Shown here one piece after another: positions 1 through 8,909 of a stretch of 64,000 bases of DNA. Position 1 is the first letter of the stretch, and the number at the start of each line of letters is the position of its first letter. The stretch covers positions 6,225,501-6,289,500 of the forward strand of contig NZ_CP133190.1 in NCBI RefSeq assembly GCF_030913705.1, in the 5' to 3' direction. The notes below the pieces were generated by a model. It was not told the DNA's origin and searched no databases. It worked only from the letters and a program-made list of their open reading frames with translations. The position numbers and the translations under genes are program-made. This DNA comes from Anaerocolumna sp. MB42-C2 (lineage in GTDB: Bacteria > Bacillota > Clostridia > Lachnospirales > Lachnospiraceae).

Positions 1-194
1 TCATCAACGGTAACTCCAAGTACGTTAGAGATTCGAACCAAGGATTCCAGGCTTGCATGTTTTTTTGCATTTTCAATACAACAAATATAGGAAACAGACA
101 TATCCGTTATCTCAGCAAGTTCGGCCTGTGTAAGATGCTGCTGGGTGCGGGTTTCCTTTATACGCTTGCCAATAATTTTATAATTTACTTGCAT
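1..194 (-). CDS. XRE-family helix-turn-helix regulator, 3' end cut by the window
   Basis: Reading leftward from an ATG at 194 gives about 64 residues of a Cro/C1-type DNA-binding domain: a first helix with IGKRIKETR, then QAELAEITDMSVSYI as the helix-turn-helix, and SLESLVRISNVLGV at the end of the fold. A GGAGA ribosome binding site lies just before the ATG. The frame is open to base 1, so the C-terminus is missing. It is transcribed away from the restriction-modification operon across a 180-base gap and may be an unrelated neighbour. The family binds operator DNA as a dimer; target and ligand cannot be told. Confidence 0.8.
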   Translation of the reverse strand, partial: MQVNYKIIGKRIKETRTQQHLTQAELAEITDMSVSYICCIENAKKHASLESLVRISNVLGVTVD

Positions 195-307
195 TTTATT
201 ATCTCCAATCCATAAACAGGTGATGAGAAAGCTGTAATAAGCTGCATTATTAATTGTATCATAAGATTTAAAACGAATGAGTATGTAATGGAAACACTTA
301 AATAAGA

Positions 308-349
308 CAACAGTATTGTGTTGCTTTTATTCGCCCCGTAGAATATAAT
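308..349 (+). promoter_or_regulatory. Promoter of the restriction-modification operon with an inverted repeat over -35
   Basis: TTGCTT at 321-326 and TATAAT at 344-349 are separated by exactly 17 bases, a good sigma-A promoter. CAACA (308-312) and TGTTG (319-323) form a short inverted repeat that covers the upstream edge of the -35 box. The first gene starts at 376. The repeat is a candidate operator for the small DNA-binding protein encoded first in the operon; that link is inferred. Confidence 0.6.
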
Positions 350-375
350 AAGGTTTAGAAAGTTAGGTGATAATA

Positions 376-570
376 ATGGGTTTTATGAGTGCAAGCCAAA
401 TGGCGAAAAAATGGAACATCTCTCAAAGAAGAGTTCAAGTTCTTTGTTCAGAAAATCGGATTGAAGGAGCATTTAAAGTTGGAGAGGTTTGGGCAATTCC
501 AGATGATGCACCTAAACCAGTTGATTTTAGAAAAAAAAATAACAAGGATGACAAAATTAAAATACTATGA
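376..570 (+). CDS. Small DNA-binding protein at the head of the RM operon
   Basis: The 64-residue protein carries SASQMAKKWNISQRRVQVLC followed by IEGAFKVGEVWAIP, the pattern of MerR/excisionase-like winged-helix proteins: a recognition helix, then a short wing. The ATG at 376 is preferred over a GTG at 367 because AGGTG at 365-369 gives better spacing. The methyltransferase gene begins 20 bases downstream, so they are co-transcribed. Small regulators in this position often time methylase and nuclease expression after the system enters a new cell; this role is inferred from position only. Confidence 0.7.
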   Translation: MGFMSASQMAKKWNISQRRVQVLCSENRIEGAFKVGEVWAIPDDAPKPVDFRKKNNKDDKIKIL

Positions 571-590
571 ATTGAAACGAGGTTATTGTA

Positions 591-1676
591 ATGAGTAAGA
601 AATTTACTTGTGTTGATTTATTTTCTGGAGCAGGAGGGCTATCTCGTGGTTTCTATGATGCTGGTTATGATGTAGTACTTGGCGTTGATTTTGATGAAGC
701 AGCGTTAAAAACATTCAAGGATAATCATGGTAATGCAGAGGCTATGAAGTTGGATTTGTTTGATCATAGCAATATAGAAAGAATTGTGAGTTATATTAAA
801 CAAAAAAATATAGATTTAGATGTTTTAGTAGGTGGGCCACCATGCCAAGGATTTTCTATTGCAGGACCTAGAGATATGAATGATAAAAGAAATTCATTAT
901 ACTTGGCTATGGTAAAACTTGCAGATAAATTAAAACCACAAGCTGTAGTTTTGGAAAATGTTCCAGGAATGCTTCAAACAAACGGAGGCATTGGTGCAAA
1001 TAGAATTATTGAAGATTTTAAGGGAATTGGATATACAATTACTCCTAAATTATTATATGCACCTGATTATGGAATCCCCCAAATTCGTAAAAGAGTATTT
1101 TTTGTAGGATTAAGAGATTCAGAAACAGAATTTGAATTTCCAGAAGCAATTCTTGATAGCAAACATTATATCACATGCGAAGATGCTATTGGTGATTTAC
1201 CTTCATTACAAACAGATGAGGGAGAGATAATTTACGGAGAAGAAATACAAGAATATGCTAAGCCAGCAGTAAATGATTATCAGAAAAGAATGCGTAGTAA
1301 TTCAAGTGTTGTACAGAACCATATAGGTAGTATACCAATTGAAAAAACAAAGAAAATGATATCGCTTATTCCAGAAGGAAAAAATTATAAGGCATTGCCG
1401 GAAGAATATCGTGGCCTATATAAATACCATGAAGCATTGACACGTTATAATAGTAAAAAACCTTCGTTAACAATTAATACGGGACATCGTTCTCATTTTC
1501 ATTATATGTATAATAGAATTCCAACTGTAAGAGAGAGTGCACGACTTCAGAGTTTTCCAGATGATTTTATCTTCTATGGCAATAAATCGCAACAATATAA
1601 ACAGGTTGGAAATGCTGTTCCACCAATGCTGGGATATGTTGTTGCAACAAAACTGAAAGAATATTTACGAGGTTAG
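591..1676 (+). CDS. C5-cytosine DNA methyltransferase, first of two (LlaJI M1-like)
   Basis: The 361-residue enzyme transfers a methyl group from S-adenosylmethionine to C5 of cytosine. Family motifs appear in order: motif I FSGAGG (residues 11-16), motif IV GPPCQGFS with the catalytic Cys at 85, motif VI ENV near 122, and motif VIII QIRKR near 164. A short target-recognition region follows, then motifs IX and X (ARLQSFPD, QVGNAVPP). The next methyltransferase begins 4 bases after its stop. Two C5 methyltransferases beside McrB- and McrC-like subunits match the LlaJI system, where the target is asymmetric and each enzyme modifies one strand. The recognition sequence here cannot be read from the protein. 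Confidence 0.95.
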   Translation: MSKKFTCVDLFSGAGGLSRGFYDAGYDVVLGVDFDEAALKTFKDNHGNAEAMKLDLFDHSNIERIVSYIKQKNIDLDVLVGGPPCQGFSIAGPRDMNDKRNSLYLAMVKLADKLKPQAVVLENVPGMLQTNGGIGANRIIEDFKGIGYTITPKLLYAPDYGIPQIRKRVFFVGLRDSETEFEFPEAILDSKHYITCEDAIGDLPSLQTDEGEIIYGEEIQEYAKPAVNDYQKRMRSNSSVVQNHIGSIPIEKTKKMISLIPEGKNYKALPEEYRGLYKYHEALTRYNSKKPSLTINTGHRSHFHYMYNRIPTVRESARLQSFPDDFIFYGNKSQQYKQVGNAVPPMLGYVVATKLKEYLRG

Positions 1677-1679
1677 AGG

Positions 1680-2906
1680 ATGAGCAGAAAATATAAAATG
1701 ATTGATTTATTTGCTGGATGTGGTGGACTTGAAGATGGTTTTCTGCAAAGTAATCGATATAATGATATCGCAGCAGTCGAATGGTTGAAGCCACAGGTAA
1801 ATACTTTGATACATAGGCTGGAGACAAAATGGAACATTAAAGATGCTAAACAAAGAGTTCTTCATTTTGATATTCAGAGAGAAGAAGAATTGTTCTCAGG
1901 ATGGAAAGATGATGAATTTGGAGAAAACAAGGGACTGGATTATTATGTAAAAAAAGCTGATGGAATTGATGTTATAATTGGAGGTCCCCCATGTCAGGCG
2001 TACTCTGTTGCGGGAAGAGTACGTGATGAAAATGGCATGAAAGATGATTATCGAAACTACCTTTTCGAACATTACCTTAACGTTGTAGATAGATATAAAC
2101 CCAAGGTATTTGTTTTTGAAAACGTGCCAGGATTATTAAGTGCAATTCCTGATGGAACACCTATTACAAAATTAATAAGAGATGGTTTTAATGGAATCGG
2201 ATATGAGATTGTAGATGATATAAAAAAATATACTAAATTAGATGCAAGCGATTATGGAGTACCACAATCCAGAAATAGATTAATTATTTTAGGAATTAGA
2301 AGGGAGATAGTAGATGATCCACAAGAAGCTTTACACAAGTTTTATAATGAATTTCTACCAAAATATAAAGTGAAACATAAAAAAACCGTTGAAGATGCTA
2401 TTGGGGATTTACCACCTATTTATCCTACATTTGATAAAGAAAAGCATAAGAAGAAAGAAGCGTATACCATACCAAATACAAAGATAACATGGCATGAATC
2501 AAGATATCACAGTATAAGAGATATGAAAATTTTTGGAATGCTTGCTGATGATATTGAGTCTGGAAGAAATGAATATGTGGATAGTAAAGTCTTAAGTAAG
2601 ATTTATGAAGAACAGGTTGGTTCTAAGTCTCCAATTCACAGATACCATGTACTAAAAAGGGACGAGCCAAGCACAACTATTATTGCTCATTTGCACAAAG
2701 ATGGAAATAGATTTATTCATTATGATCCAAAGCAGTGCAGATCTATAACACCAAGGGAAGCCGCAAGATTACAGTCCTTTGATGATGACTTTGACTTTTT
2801 GGGAAACAGAGGAAATGCATATCAGATGATAGGAAATGCTGTACCTCCGTTACTAGCAAAAAAAGTATCACTTGCATTAGCAGAACTATTAGACGAATTG
2901 ATATAA
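1680..2906 (+). CDS. C5-cytosine DNA methyltransferase, second of two (LlaJI M2-like)
   Basis: A 408-residue C5 methyltransferase, clearly different in sequence from the preceding one. Motif I is FAGCGG (11-16), motif IV GPPCQAYSVAG with the catalytic Cys at 105, motif VI ENV at 147-149, motif VIII QSRNRL, and the C-terminal motifs are ARLQSFDDDF and MIGNAVPPLL. The target-recognition region is longer than in M1. It starts 4 bases after the M1 stop, and the McrB-like gene starts 8 bases after its own stop, so all are on one message. By analogy with LlaJI it should methylate the other strand of a non-palindromic site. Confidence 0.95.
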   Translation: MSRKYKMIDLFAGCGGLEDGFLQSNRYNDIAAVEWLKPQVNTLIHRLETKWNIKDAKQRVLHFDIQREEELFSGWKDDEFGENKGLDYYVKKADGIDVIIGGPPCQAYSVAGRVRDENGMKDDYRNYLFEHYLNVVDRYKPKVFVFENVPGLLSAIPDGTPITKLIRDGFNGIGYEIVDDIKKYTKLDASDYGVPQSRNRLIILGIRREIVDDPQEALHKFYNEFLPKYKVKHKKTVEDAIGDLPPIYPTFDKEKHKKKEAYTIPNTKITWHESRYHSIRDMKIFGMLADDIESGRNEYVDSKVLSKIYEEQVGSKSPIHRYHVLKRDEPSTTIIAHLHKDGNRFIHYDPKQCRSITPREAARLQSFDDDFDFLGNRGNAYQMIGNAVPPLLAKKVSLALAELLDELI

Positions 2907-2913
2907 GAGGTGA

Positions 2914-5631
2914 ATGATGACGCATACAACAAAATTATTATTAAGTAAGCTATGTGCAATCATTGACGAAAACAAGTATTTGCTTATAGAAGGCGGAATT
3001 GCTACCGGTAAAACATATTTAGCCAAAGAAGTGGCAGTAACTTGCTCTGATGCTAGATATAATAACCAAGGCAAATTACCGCCAGGAAAAGCAAAATATG
3101 ATATTCAAAGTGAGATAGTTTCAATCCATCCATCATATTCATATGATGATTTTATATGTGGCATTTCTATGCAAACAGAAACTGATGGATTATCATTTGA
3201 GTATAAAGATAAGATTTTTTTGTCAATGGTTAGAAAGGCAAATGATAGCTGGGCTAAAAAAGAGAGTAAGAAATATTTTTTAATACTTGATGATATAAAT
3301 CGTGGTTTTATCTCAGGTATTTTAGGTGATGTTTTGGCACTTATAGAACCACATGGGAATGAAAATTATTATGTAAATACACGAGATGGTATAAGAATTC
3401 TACTGACCCCAAACATCTATATAATTGCGACAAAGAACATCATGATTGAAAGTTTAGAGCCAACTAATTATGCTTTTGCTAGAAGATTCTATAGTTTTAC
3501 AATTGAAAGTAACTACAAGTATATGGATGACGCAGCAACAGCTATGACTACAGCTACTACAGATATTAGTCCAAATGCATTATATAACAGAGTTAAGAGA
3601 GTTGTTAACGATAACCTATCATATAGATTCCGGGTAGCTGAATCAGAAAAAAATCGTTATATATTGGGTCATGGTATGTTTCAAGAGAAAGATATTTTAT
3701 CTCGAATAAAATATCAGATCATACCATTACTAATGCAGTATGTTAAAGAAGGTATACTGGAAAAATCAGTAATGTCTGATATCAAAATTTTGAAAAAAAT
3801 AGTTGTTAGTAAGTATAGTAAAGATTATAGTTTCTGTGAATCAAATTTAATTGAATTAAAAGTAAGGGGTGTAGACAAAAGCAAATTTGAAAGTGAAACT
3901 GTTACTCATAAACCGCTGATTAATTTAGTATCAAGAATAAAAGAACAAGGCTTGTTAGCCGATACAGATATAGAAGATGCGGTTCTATTCAATTCAAATG
4001 TTCTTCTAAGAACAGGTATAAGAGGCGCTACTAAGGTTAATGGATATCTTTATGTAAAAAAAGCTGATAGTGGTCTTTACCTTTTAGGAAATAGAAACCT
4101 GTATAAGTCGGCGGATATAATTAAAATTAATGGAATAGATTACTCAATAGCAGGTGAAATGCAACCTAAAGAATATAACCGTTGGAGTGAGGATATACTC
4201 AAAGATGATTATGTAAATGAGAAAAACTCCACATCGCCAAATACTGTGTTGTTTTTAATACTTAAAAATTATTATCAACGTTTCATAAAAAATTGTGAAC
4301 TTTATTTAGATGAATGGCCAACTGATGATAATATTGCTCTACTACGAATGTTTGCACAAGAAGAATGGAATAATTTCGTAGCAAAAAATCGTACTATCAT
4401 TCCAGCATCAGGGGTAGCAGATGATAATGCAGCGGCAAATAAAGAGGTACGAGAGGCAATTGAATCTTTACAGTTACTATGGGCGAATAGAGGCGAATTG
4501 ATTTCTTTTGGAGGACAAGACATAAAAGTAGAAGGAGCATATAAAGTGAGTACAAATACAAAATATAAAGAATACATAGATACAATGACAAAGTTGAATA
4601 TTCATCAAATGATAATGCAAGGACCTCCTGGAACATCAAAGACATTTTCTACAAGAGGTATGCTTAAGTATATAGGCAAGGGATTGGAGAATGATGACTC
4701 TCTGACAAATGAGGAGCTTAATGCTCTACAGATTGTCAACTATGATGATGTTAATCAAATGACAGAATGGAATAAAACAAATCCTGGAAAACAGCCTACA
4801 ATTGCATGGGATATTGTTCAGTTTCATCCTTCATATGGATATGAGGATTTTGTAAGGGGAATCGAAGTTTCCACATTAAAGAATACATCAGGAACTGGAT
4901 CTTATATCTCATACGATACTGTTAACAAAATATTAGGAAAAATGGCATCAGTTGCATCAAAATCAGAAAATAATAATACAAAATTCTTTCTCATCATTGA
5001 TGAGATAAATAGAGCAAATCTTGCTACAGTATTTGGAGAATTAATATATGGTTTGGAATATCGTAAAGAAGGTGTGGCAACACCTTATACTGTCGACAAA
5101 TCAAACAAGATTTCTTTACCAGATAATTTATATCTTATCGGAACTATGAATACCGCTGACAAATCCATTGGTGGCATAGACTATGCAATTCGTAGAAGAT
5201 TCCTCTTCTTTTCTTTATTACCGGATGATATAGCTATTAAAGAATTCAATCTTGAAAAATTAACAATACAATCAGAAATTGACGCACAAAAAGAAATAAA
5301 TGAAAAAGCATTGAAGCTATTTAACAAGGTTTCCAGGTTATTTGATAGCGTAAATCTAAATTCTGAATACTTCAAGGAAGATGTTCAAATTGGTCATACA
5401 TATTTTTTGGTAAATTCTGAAGAACAGTTATATTTACGCTTTAAGTATCAGATATTGCCTATACTTAGAGAATATCATAAGGATGGAATGTTCCAGTTTG
5501 AAGATTCTGAGTCAACTGGGGATAGCTGGTCTGGTTTATTAAATTGTATATCTGGTAAAATTAATATAAATAACGATGAGAATACAGTAAAACAAATTTT
5601 TGACGATATAATTGCAGAAGCTGTATCATAG
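2914..5631 (+). CDS. McrB-like AAA+ NTPase with two AAA modules (LlaJI R1-like)
   Basis: This 905-residue protein should be the motor subunit of the restriction enzyme. It has two AAA+ modules. The N-terminal one has Walker A GGIATGKT (27-34) and Walker B ILDDINRG (Asp126, Asp127), but where McrB has MNTAD it reads KNIMIES. The C-terminal one has GPPGTSKT (570-577), IIDEINRA (Asp696, Glu697) and the signature MNTADKS from 745. The link between them (roughly 320-560) has no motif I recognise and may read DNA. Either ATG 2914 or 2917 could be the start; 2917 is better spaced from AGAGGTG. It overlaps the nuclease ORF region and is clearly co-transcribed with it. Confidence 0.88.
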   Translation: MMTHTTKLLLSKLCAIIDENKYLLIEGGIATGKTYLAKEVAVTCSDARYNNQGKLPPGKAKYDIQSEIVSIHPSYSYDDFICGISMQTETDGLSFEYKDKIFLSMVRKANDSWAKKESKKYFLILDDINRGFISGILGDVLALIEPHGNENYYVNTRDGIRILLTPNIYIIATKNIMIESLEPTNYAFARRFYSFTIESNYKYMDDAATAMTTATTDISPNALYNRVKRVVNDNLSYRFRVAESEKNRYILGHGMFQEKDILSRIKYQIIPLLMQYVKEGILEKSVMSDIKILKKIVVSKYSKDYSFCESNLIELKVRGVDKSKFESETVTHKPLINLVSRIKEQGLLADTDIEDAVLFNSNVLLRTGIRGATKVNGYLYVKKADSGLYLLGNRNLYKSADIIKINGIDYSIAGEMQPKEYNRWSEDILKDDYVNEKNSTSPNTVLFLILKNYYQRFIKNCELYLDEWPTDDNIALLRMFAQEEWNNFVAKNRTIIPASGVADDNAAANKEVREAIESLQLLWANRGELISFGGQDIKVEGAYKVSTNTKYKEYIDTMTKLNIHQMIMQGPPGTSKTFSTRGMLKYIGKGLENDDSLTNEELNALQIVNYDDVNQMTEWNKTNPGKQPTIAWDIVQFHPSYGYEDFVRGIEVSTLKNTSGTGSYISYDTVNKILGKMASVASKSENNNTKFFLIIDEINRANLATVFGELIYGLEYRKEGVATPYTVDKSNKISLPDNLYLIGTMNTADKSIGGIDYAIRRRFLFFSLLPDDIAIKEFNLEKLTIQSEIDAQKEINEKALKLFNKVSRLFDSVNLNSEYFKEDVQIGHTYFLVNSEEQLYLRFKYQILPILREYHKDGMFQFEDSESTGDSWSGLLNCISGKININNDENTVKQIFDDIIAEAVS

Positions 5632-5641
5632 GAGAAAAATT

Positions 5642-7123
5642 ATGGAACGAAAAAACCGCTGGATTAAAGGAACAAATGAACAGTGGATTTTCTACACCTA
5701 TGACAACAGTCCAATGGAGCAATTAGAAGAAAAAGTAGATACAGATATGATTTACTTTTCTGTTAATGAAGAACCTGTTAATTTAGGAATCAGAAAGTAT
5801 AATAATCAAATCTATTCTTCAAATTACGTTGGAGTTTGTCGATTAAAGGGAGTCAATGGTAAGAACTTATTATCTAAAGATGGGAAAGATGTAGTTTTAA
5901 AGATAGAGCCTCGATTTCCTATTTCCGTTGTTGAAATGTTGAACACAATTAAAGATGATGATGAGTTTGAACGATACCTTGCTCCACAGACTGTAAGAAT
6001 ATCCGCAATTGAAAAAGATGTTGAGAATCTTGAAAAGAATGAAGTATTTCATTTCTTTGATAAAGAAGCTCCTATTTACATTACTGATAATATAGCTAGA
6101 GAAAGCAGTATTTTAACATCAACTGTTTTTATATCATTGCTAAAGGATTTATGCAGACGTCCATTAATGGGAAAAATGATCAGCACAGAAGAAAACCTTG
6201 TTGGTAAAGTAAAAGGAAAAGTTTTATATAATAAGAATATAAGAAATAATAGTATTAGAGGCAGAGATGATCGTTTGTATTGTAAGTATCTTAGGTATTC
6301 TGAAGACATAACAGAGAATCAGATACTTCGTGCTGCGTTACAAAAATCATTTCAGTTTCTGAATAAATACTTCGGTTCGACAAGTAGTCGAGAGAATTCC
6401 TATAAAGAAATGATTGCGTACTGCCATAATGCGCTAGACCATGTTTCGTTAAGGAGAATTACTCAACGTGATACAAATGGCATAAAAACAACGGGATGCT
6501 ATGCATATTATAAACCCGTTATAAGTGTTGCTAAGATGGTATTAAATGAGATTACATTAGAATCGAATGGTGCTTCAAAGGTAACAAGTTATGTCGTACC
6601 TTATGCCGTATCAATGAGTAAATTATTCGAAATGTATGTACGAGCATATTTAAAAAAAGCAGGAATTTATTCTTATTTATCTGAAGCTTCAGGAATCCAT
6701 ATTTTAAAATATGATTATAAATCTAAGGTTTTTGAAAAATCAGGCAAAGATGTAGCTAACTATATAGGTGGCATAGTTAAACCTGATATTATATTGGTGA
6801 ATACAGAAAACGGAAAGTCAGTAGTGTTTGATGTTAAGTATAAGAACATTAATAATGCCAGAAATTCAAGAAATGATCGCCTACAGCTTTTGGCATACAG
6901 TCTAATGTATAATTGTGAAGATGTTGGCATTGTATTTCCAAGTTTAGACGGCGATAAATCTGCGTTTTATGATAAAAACAAGATTGCAAGTGCTGATCCG
7001 CGAGAAAGATTTTATCATCAATTGGAACTCAGTATATCTCGAGACTGGGAATTTGAACTTGTAAGCAAAAGTGCAAATACAACTGTTCATACATATCAGT
7101 ATTTTGAAAAGTTGCTATCATAG
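5642..7123 (+). CDS. McrC-like nuclease subunit (LlaJI R2-like)
   Basis: A 493-residue protein with the architecture of McrC: an N-terminal beta-rich half that docks on the NTPase ring and a C-terminal PD-(D/E)XK nuclease. The catalytic pattern is KPDIIL (Pro381, Asp382) followed by VVFDVKYK (Asp397, Lys399). ATG 5642 is chosen over an upstream in-frame start at 5612 because GGAG lies 8-12 bases before it and the longer form overlaps the McrB-like gene. Cleavage of unmethylated target DNA would need NTP hydrolysis by the partner encoded upstream. The last gene of the operon. Confidence 0.9.
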   Translation: MERKNRWIKGTNEQWIFYTYDNSPMEQLEEKVDTDMIYFSVNEEPVNLGIRKYNNQIYSSNYVGVCRLKGVNGKNLLSKDGKDVVLKIEPRFPISVVEMLNTIKDDDEFERYLAPQTVRISAIEKDVENLEKNEVFHFFDKEAPIYITDNIARESSILTSTVFISLLKDLCRRPLMGKMISTEENLVGKVKGKVLYNKNIRNNSIRGRDDRLYCKYLRYSEDITENQILRAALQKSFQFLNKYFGSTSSRENSYKEMIAYCHNALDHVSLRRITQRDTNGIKTTGCYAYYKPVISVAKMVLNEITLESNGASKVTSYVVPYAVSMSKLFEMYVRAYLKKAGIYSYLSEASGIHILKYDYKSKVFEKSGKDVANYIGGIVKPDIILVNTENGKSVVFDVKYKNINNARNSRNDRLQLLAYSLMYNCEDVGIVFPSLDGDKSAFYDKNKIASADPRERFYHQLELSISRDWEFELVSKSANTTVHTYQYFEKLLS

Positions 7124-7124
7124 G

Positions 7125-7312
7125 ATGCGGAAAGATTTGAATAAAAGTGTGGAATTAATTAATGATGAAACTAGAGAAGAATATGATAAAAAGAGGTACT
7201 TGGCACCGCTATCACATTAGCGGAAATGAGGTGAGCGAGTGATTGAAGTGCAATCAAGTAGCTTCATAGATTATTGGAATTCAGGTATAAAGCAGTTAAC
7301 TTCCGACGTATA
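7125..7312 (+). other. Short gap after the RM operon with two tiny open frames, no clear gene
   Basis: Two very short frames follow the McrC-like gene. One runs from an ATG at 7125 to a stop at 7218-7220 (31 residues, hydrophilic). The next begins at a GTG near 7240 after a GGTGAG sequence and ends before 7315 (24 residues). Neither resembles a family I know. They may be remnants left when the defence cluster was joined to the prophage. No clear terminator was found behind the McrC-like gene. Confidence 0.3.
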
Positions 7313-7335
7313 ATAAATGTAATTTAGGAATGACC

Positions 7336-7377
7336 AGCATGTAAAATATTGACAATATGTACATGCTGTGATAAAAT
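7336..7377 (+). promoter_or_regulatory. Consensus promoter inside an 8-bp palindrome, for the XRE gene
   Basis: TTGACA (7349-7354) and TAAAAT (7372-7377) are 17 bases apart. AGCATGTA (7336-7343) and its exact inverse TACATGCT (7360-7367) flank the -35 box, and a related half-site GTACGCAT follows the -10. This is the arrangement expected for autoregulation by the XRE protein that starts at 7423. Confidence 0.7.
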
Positions 7378-7422
7378 GTACGCATGATAGCTTACATTTT
7401 ATATAAAAGGCGGATTAAATAC

Positions 7423-7833
7423 ATGAAGAATATATTATTGCCAGATGAATGTTATAATTCGTTTGGGGAATATGTAAAAGCACGCAGAGAGGCGCTTGGC
7501 AAGTCGATACGTGGACTTGCTTCGGAATTGGACATGACTCCGGCGTATCTAAGCGATATAGAAAAGGGAAACCGTAATGCTCCGGAGAGATATCTCGAAA
7601 AAATGACAGAGGTACTTTGTATTGAAGGGGATGATGCCTATTACTTTTACGATCTTGCAGGTAAGAGCAGAAACAACATTTACCCAGATCTTGTTGAGTA
7701 TATAGGAAATACAGAGATTGCTCGTGTGGCTTTACGAAAAGCCCGTGATCTCAATATCTCCAATTCTCAATGGCAGGATTTTATTGATCAGATTTGTGGT
7801 AAGAAGAAAATGAAGGAAGAGGGATGCCACTAA
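7423..7833 (+). CDS. XRE-family transcriptional regulator
   Basis: A 136-residue protein with an N-terminal Cro/C1 helix-turn-helix: FGEYVKARREALGKSIRGLA, then LDMTPAYLSDIEKGNRNAP, followed by an acidic stretch and a helical C-terminus (TEIARVALRKARDLNISNSQW). The ATG at 7423 is chosen over an in-frame ATG at 7384, which lies at the probable transcription start and has no ribosome binding site. It is driven by the palindromic promoter just upstream. It could be the prophage repressor or belong to a separate island; the sequence does not decide. A broken helix-turn-helix gene follows. Confidence 0.8.
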   Translation: MKNILLPDECYNSFGEYVKARREALGKSIRGLASELDMTPAYLSDIEKGNRNAPERYLEKMTEVLCIEGDDAYYFYDLAGKSRNNIYPDLVEYIGNTEIARVALRKARDLNISNSQWQDFIDQICGKKKMKEEGCH

Positions 7834-7897
7834 TTTTTCAACCGATTATATAATTAAATACCATATCGAGATAGAAAAGGGTTTAAACCCAAATTAA

Positions 7898-8512
7898 AGA
7901 GTAACTATAAATCATCCTAAGTACATACCTGGGGGTGAAAACGGTGATGCAACCTTAACAGACTATGCACGCTTACATAAGGATGAATATTGTTTATCAC
8001 GGAACAAATATAGAAAACAGTTCATTAGAGACTGCGCTCTTTACAAATCAAATATCGTTTTTGAAGCTCTTTATTTGTCTAACAATAGGAATAACATAAA
8101 TCAAGCAAACATGATAAAACAGTACAATAATGATTTGCTTACTGTGATTAAGAAACTCCCCATGAATTTTTCAGGTGTATTGAATACCTTAATCGAATGG
8201 TCTGATATGACGGAAGAGGAACTGGCTGAGAAAGCTGATATAAGTGAAAAAACCATTCAGCGTCTGCGAAATACAGAGCCGGATAATGTTACAATGGAGA
8301 CTGTAGTTCAGTTATGTATCGGTATGAAGTTACCGCCTGTATTAAGTAGTTATTTAGTTAAGTCCTCTGGAAAATCTTATATGATGACGGAACAGCACAT
8401 CATGTATCAGTTTTTACTAACTTCGTGTTACACAAAATCGATTCATGAGTGCAATGACATGCTGGCAGCACAGAATTTAAAGCTACTTGGACGTCAGAAT
8501 AGAATAACATAA
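7898..8512 (+). pseudogene. Decayed helix-turn-helix protein, 5' end missing
   Basis: The frame is open from 7898 to a stop at 8510-8512 but has no usable start in its first 59 codons; the first is a TTG at 8075. The protein-like sequence nevertheless runs from the start of the open frame (HPKYIPGG, then LTDYARLHKDEYCL). It also seems to continue upstream across the in-frame TAA at 7895-7897, where the same frame reads TDYIIKYHIEIEKG. The C-terminal half contains a helix-turn-helix (EEELAEKADISEKTIQRLRN) and ends EHIMYQFLLTSCYTKSIHECN. This looks like a regulator gene inactivated by a stop codon and loss of its 5' end. Confidence 0.6.
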
Positions 8513-8527
8513 TAGTTATATCATTTA

Positions 8528-8557
8528 TAGCCAGACAACCCATGTCTGGCTATATTT
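8528..8557 (+). terminator. Rho-independent terminator
   Basis: A perfect 10-bp stem, TAGCCAGACA (8528-8537) with TGTCTGGCTA (8543-8552), a 5-base loop, then TATTTT. It ends the XRE region. Confidence 0.85.
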
Positions 8558-8572
8558 TAAGGGTATTACATA

Positions 8573-8620
8573 GAGTCATGAAAACAAGTAACAATGCTTG
8601 TTTTTATGGCTCTTTTTTTT
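8573..8620 (+). terminator. Second Rho-independent terminator
   Basis: GAGTCATGAAAACAAG (8573-8588) pairs with CTTGTTTTTATGGCTC (8597-8612) around an 8-base loop and is followed by eight T residues. Two strong terminators within 100 bases isolate the left region from the prophage early genes. Confidence 0.85.
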
Positions 8621-8693
8621 TGTTCTCAAATCAAAAATAGGACATGCGGTGTCCGAGCATTTTTAGCCGTAACAATTTAGAATCAAAGCATAA

Positions 8694-8804
8694 ATAAAAA
8701 TTCATATAGACCTGACAGAGCGCTGGGAAGGTGGATATGACCATATTGCTTTTGAAGTAGCTGTCATTATGACAGTTATGGAAAGCAGATGGAAGTACCC
8801 TTAA
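8694..8804 (+). pseudogene. Short coding remnant before the sigma-like gene
   Basis: A 36-codon open frame reads IDLTERWEGGYDHIAFEVAV and ends at TAA 8802-8804. It looks protein-like (amphipathic helix, no low complexity) but has no ATG, GTG or TTG near its beginning and no ribosome binding site. It may be the tail of a truncated small phage gene. I do not recognise a family. Confidence 0.3.
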
Positions 8805-8909
8805 TTTCCTGTGCTCTTTTTCTAATGCCTGGTCTTGGGATGCTTCTATCCAGAATCAGGCGTTATCTGCTTTACCACAGTCTCTCTCGGTCGGAAAGAG
8901 AGACAATCT

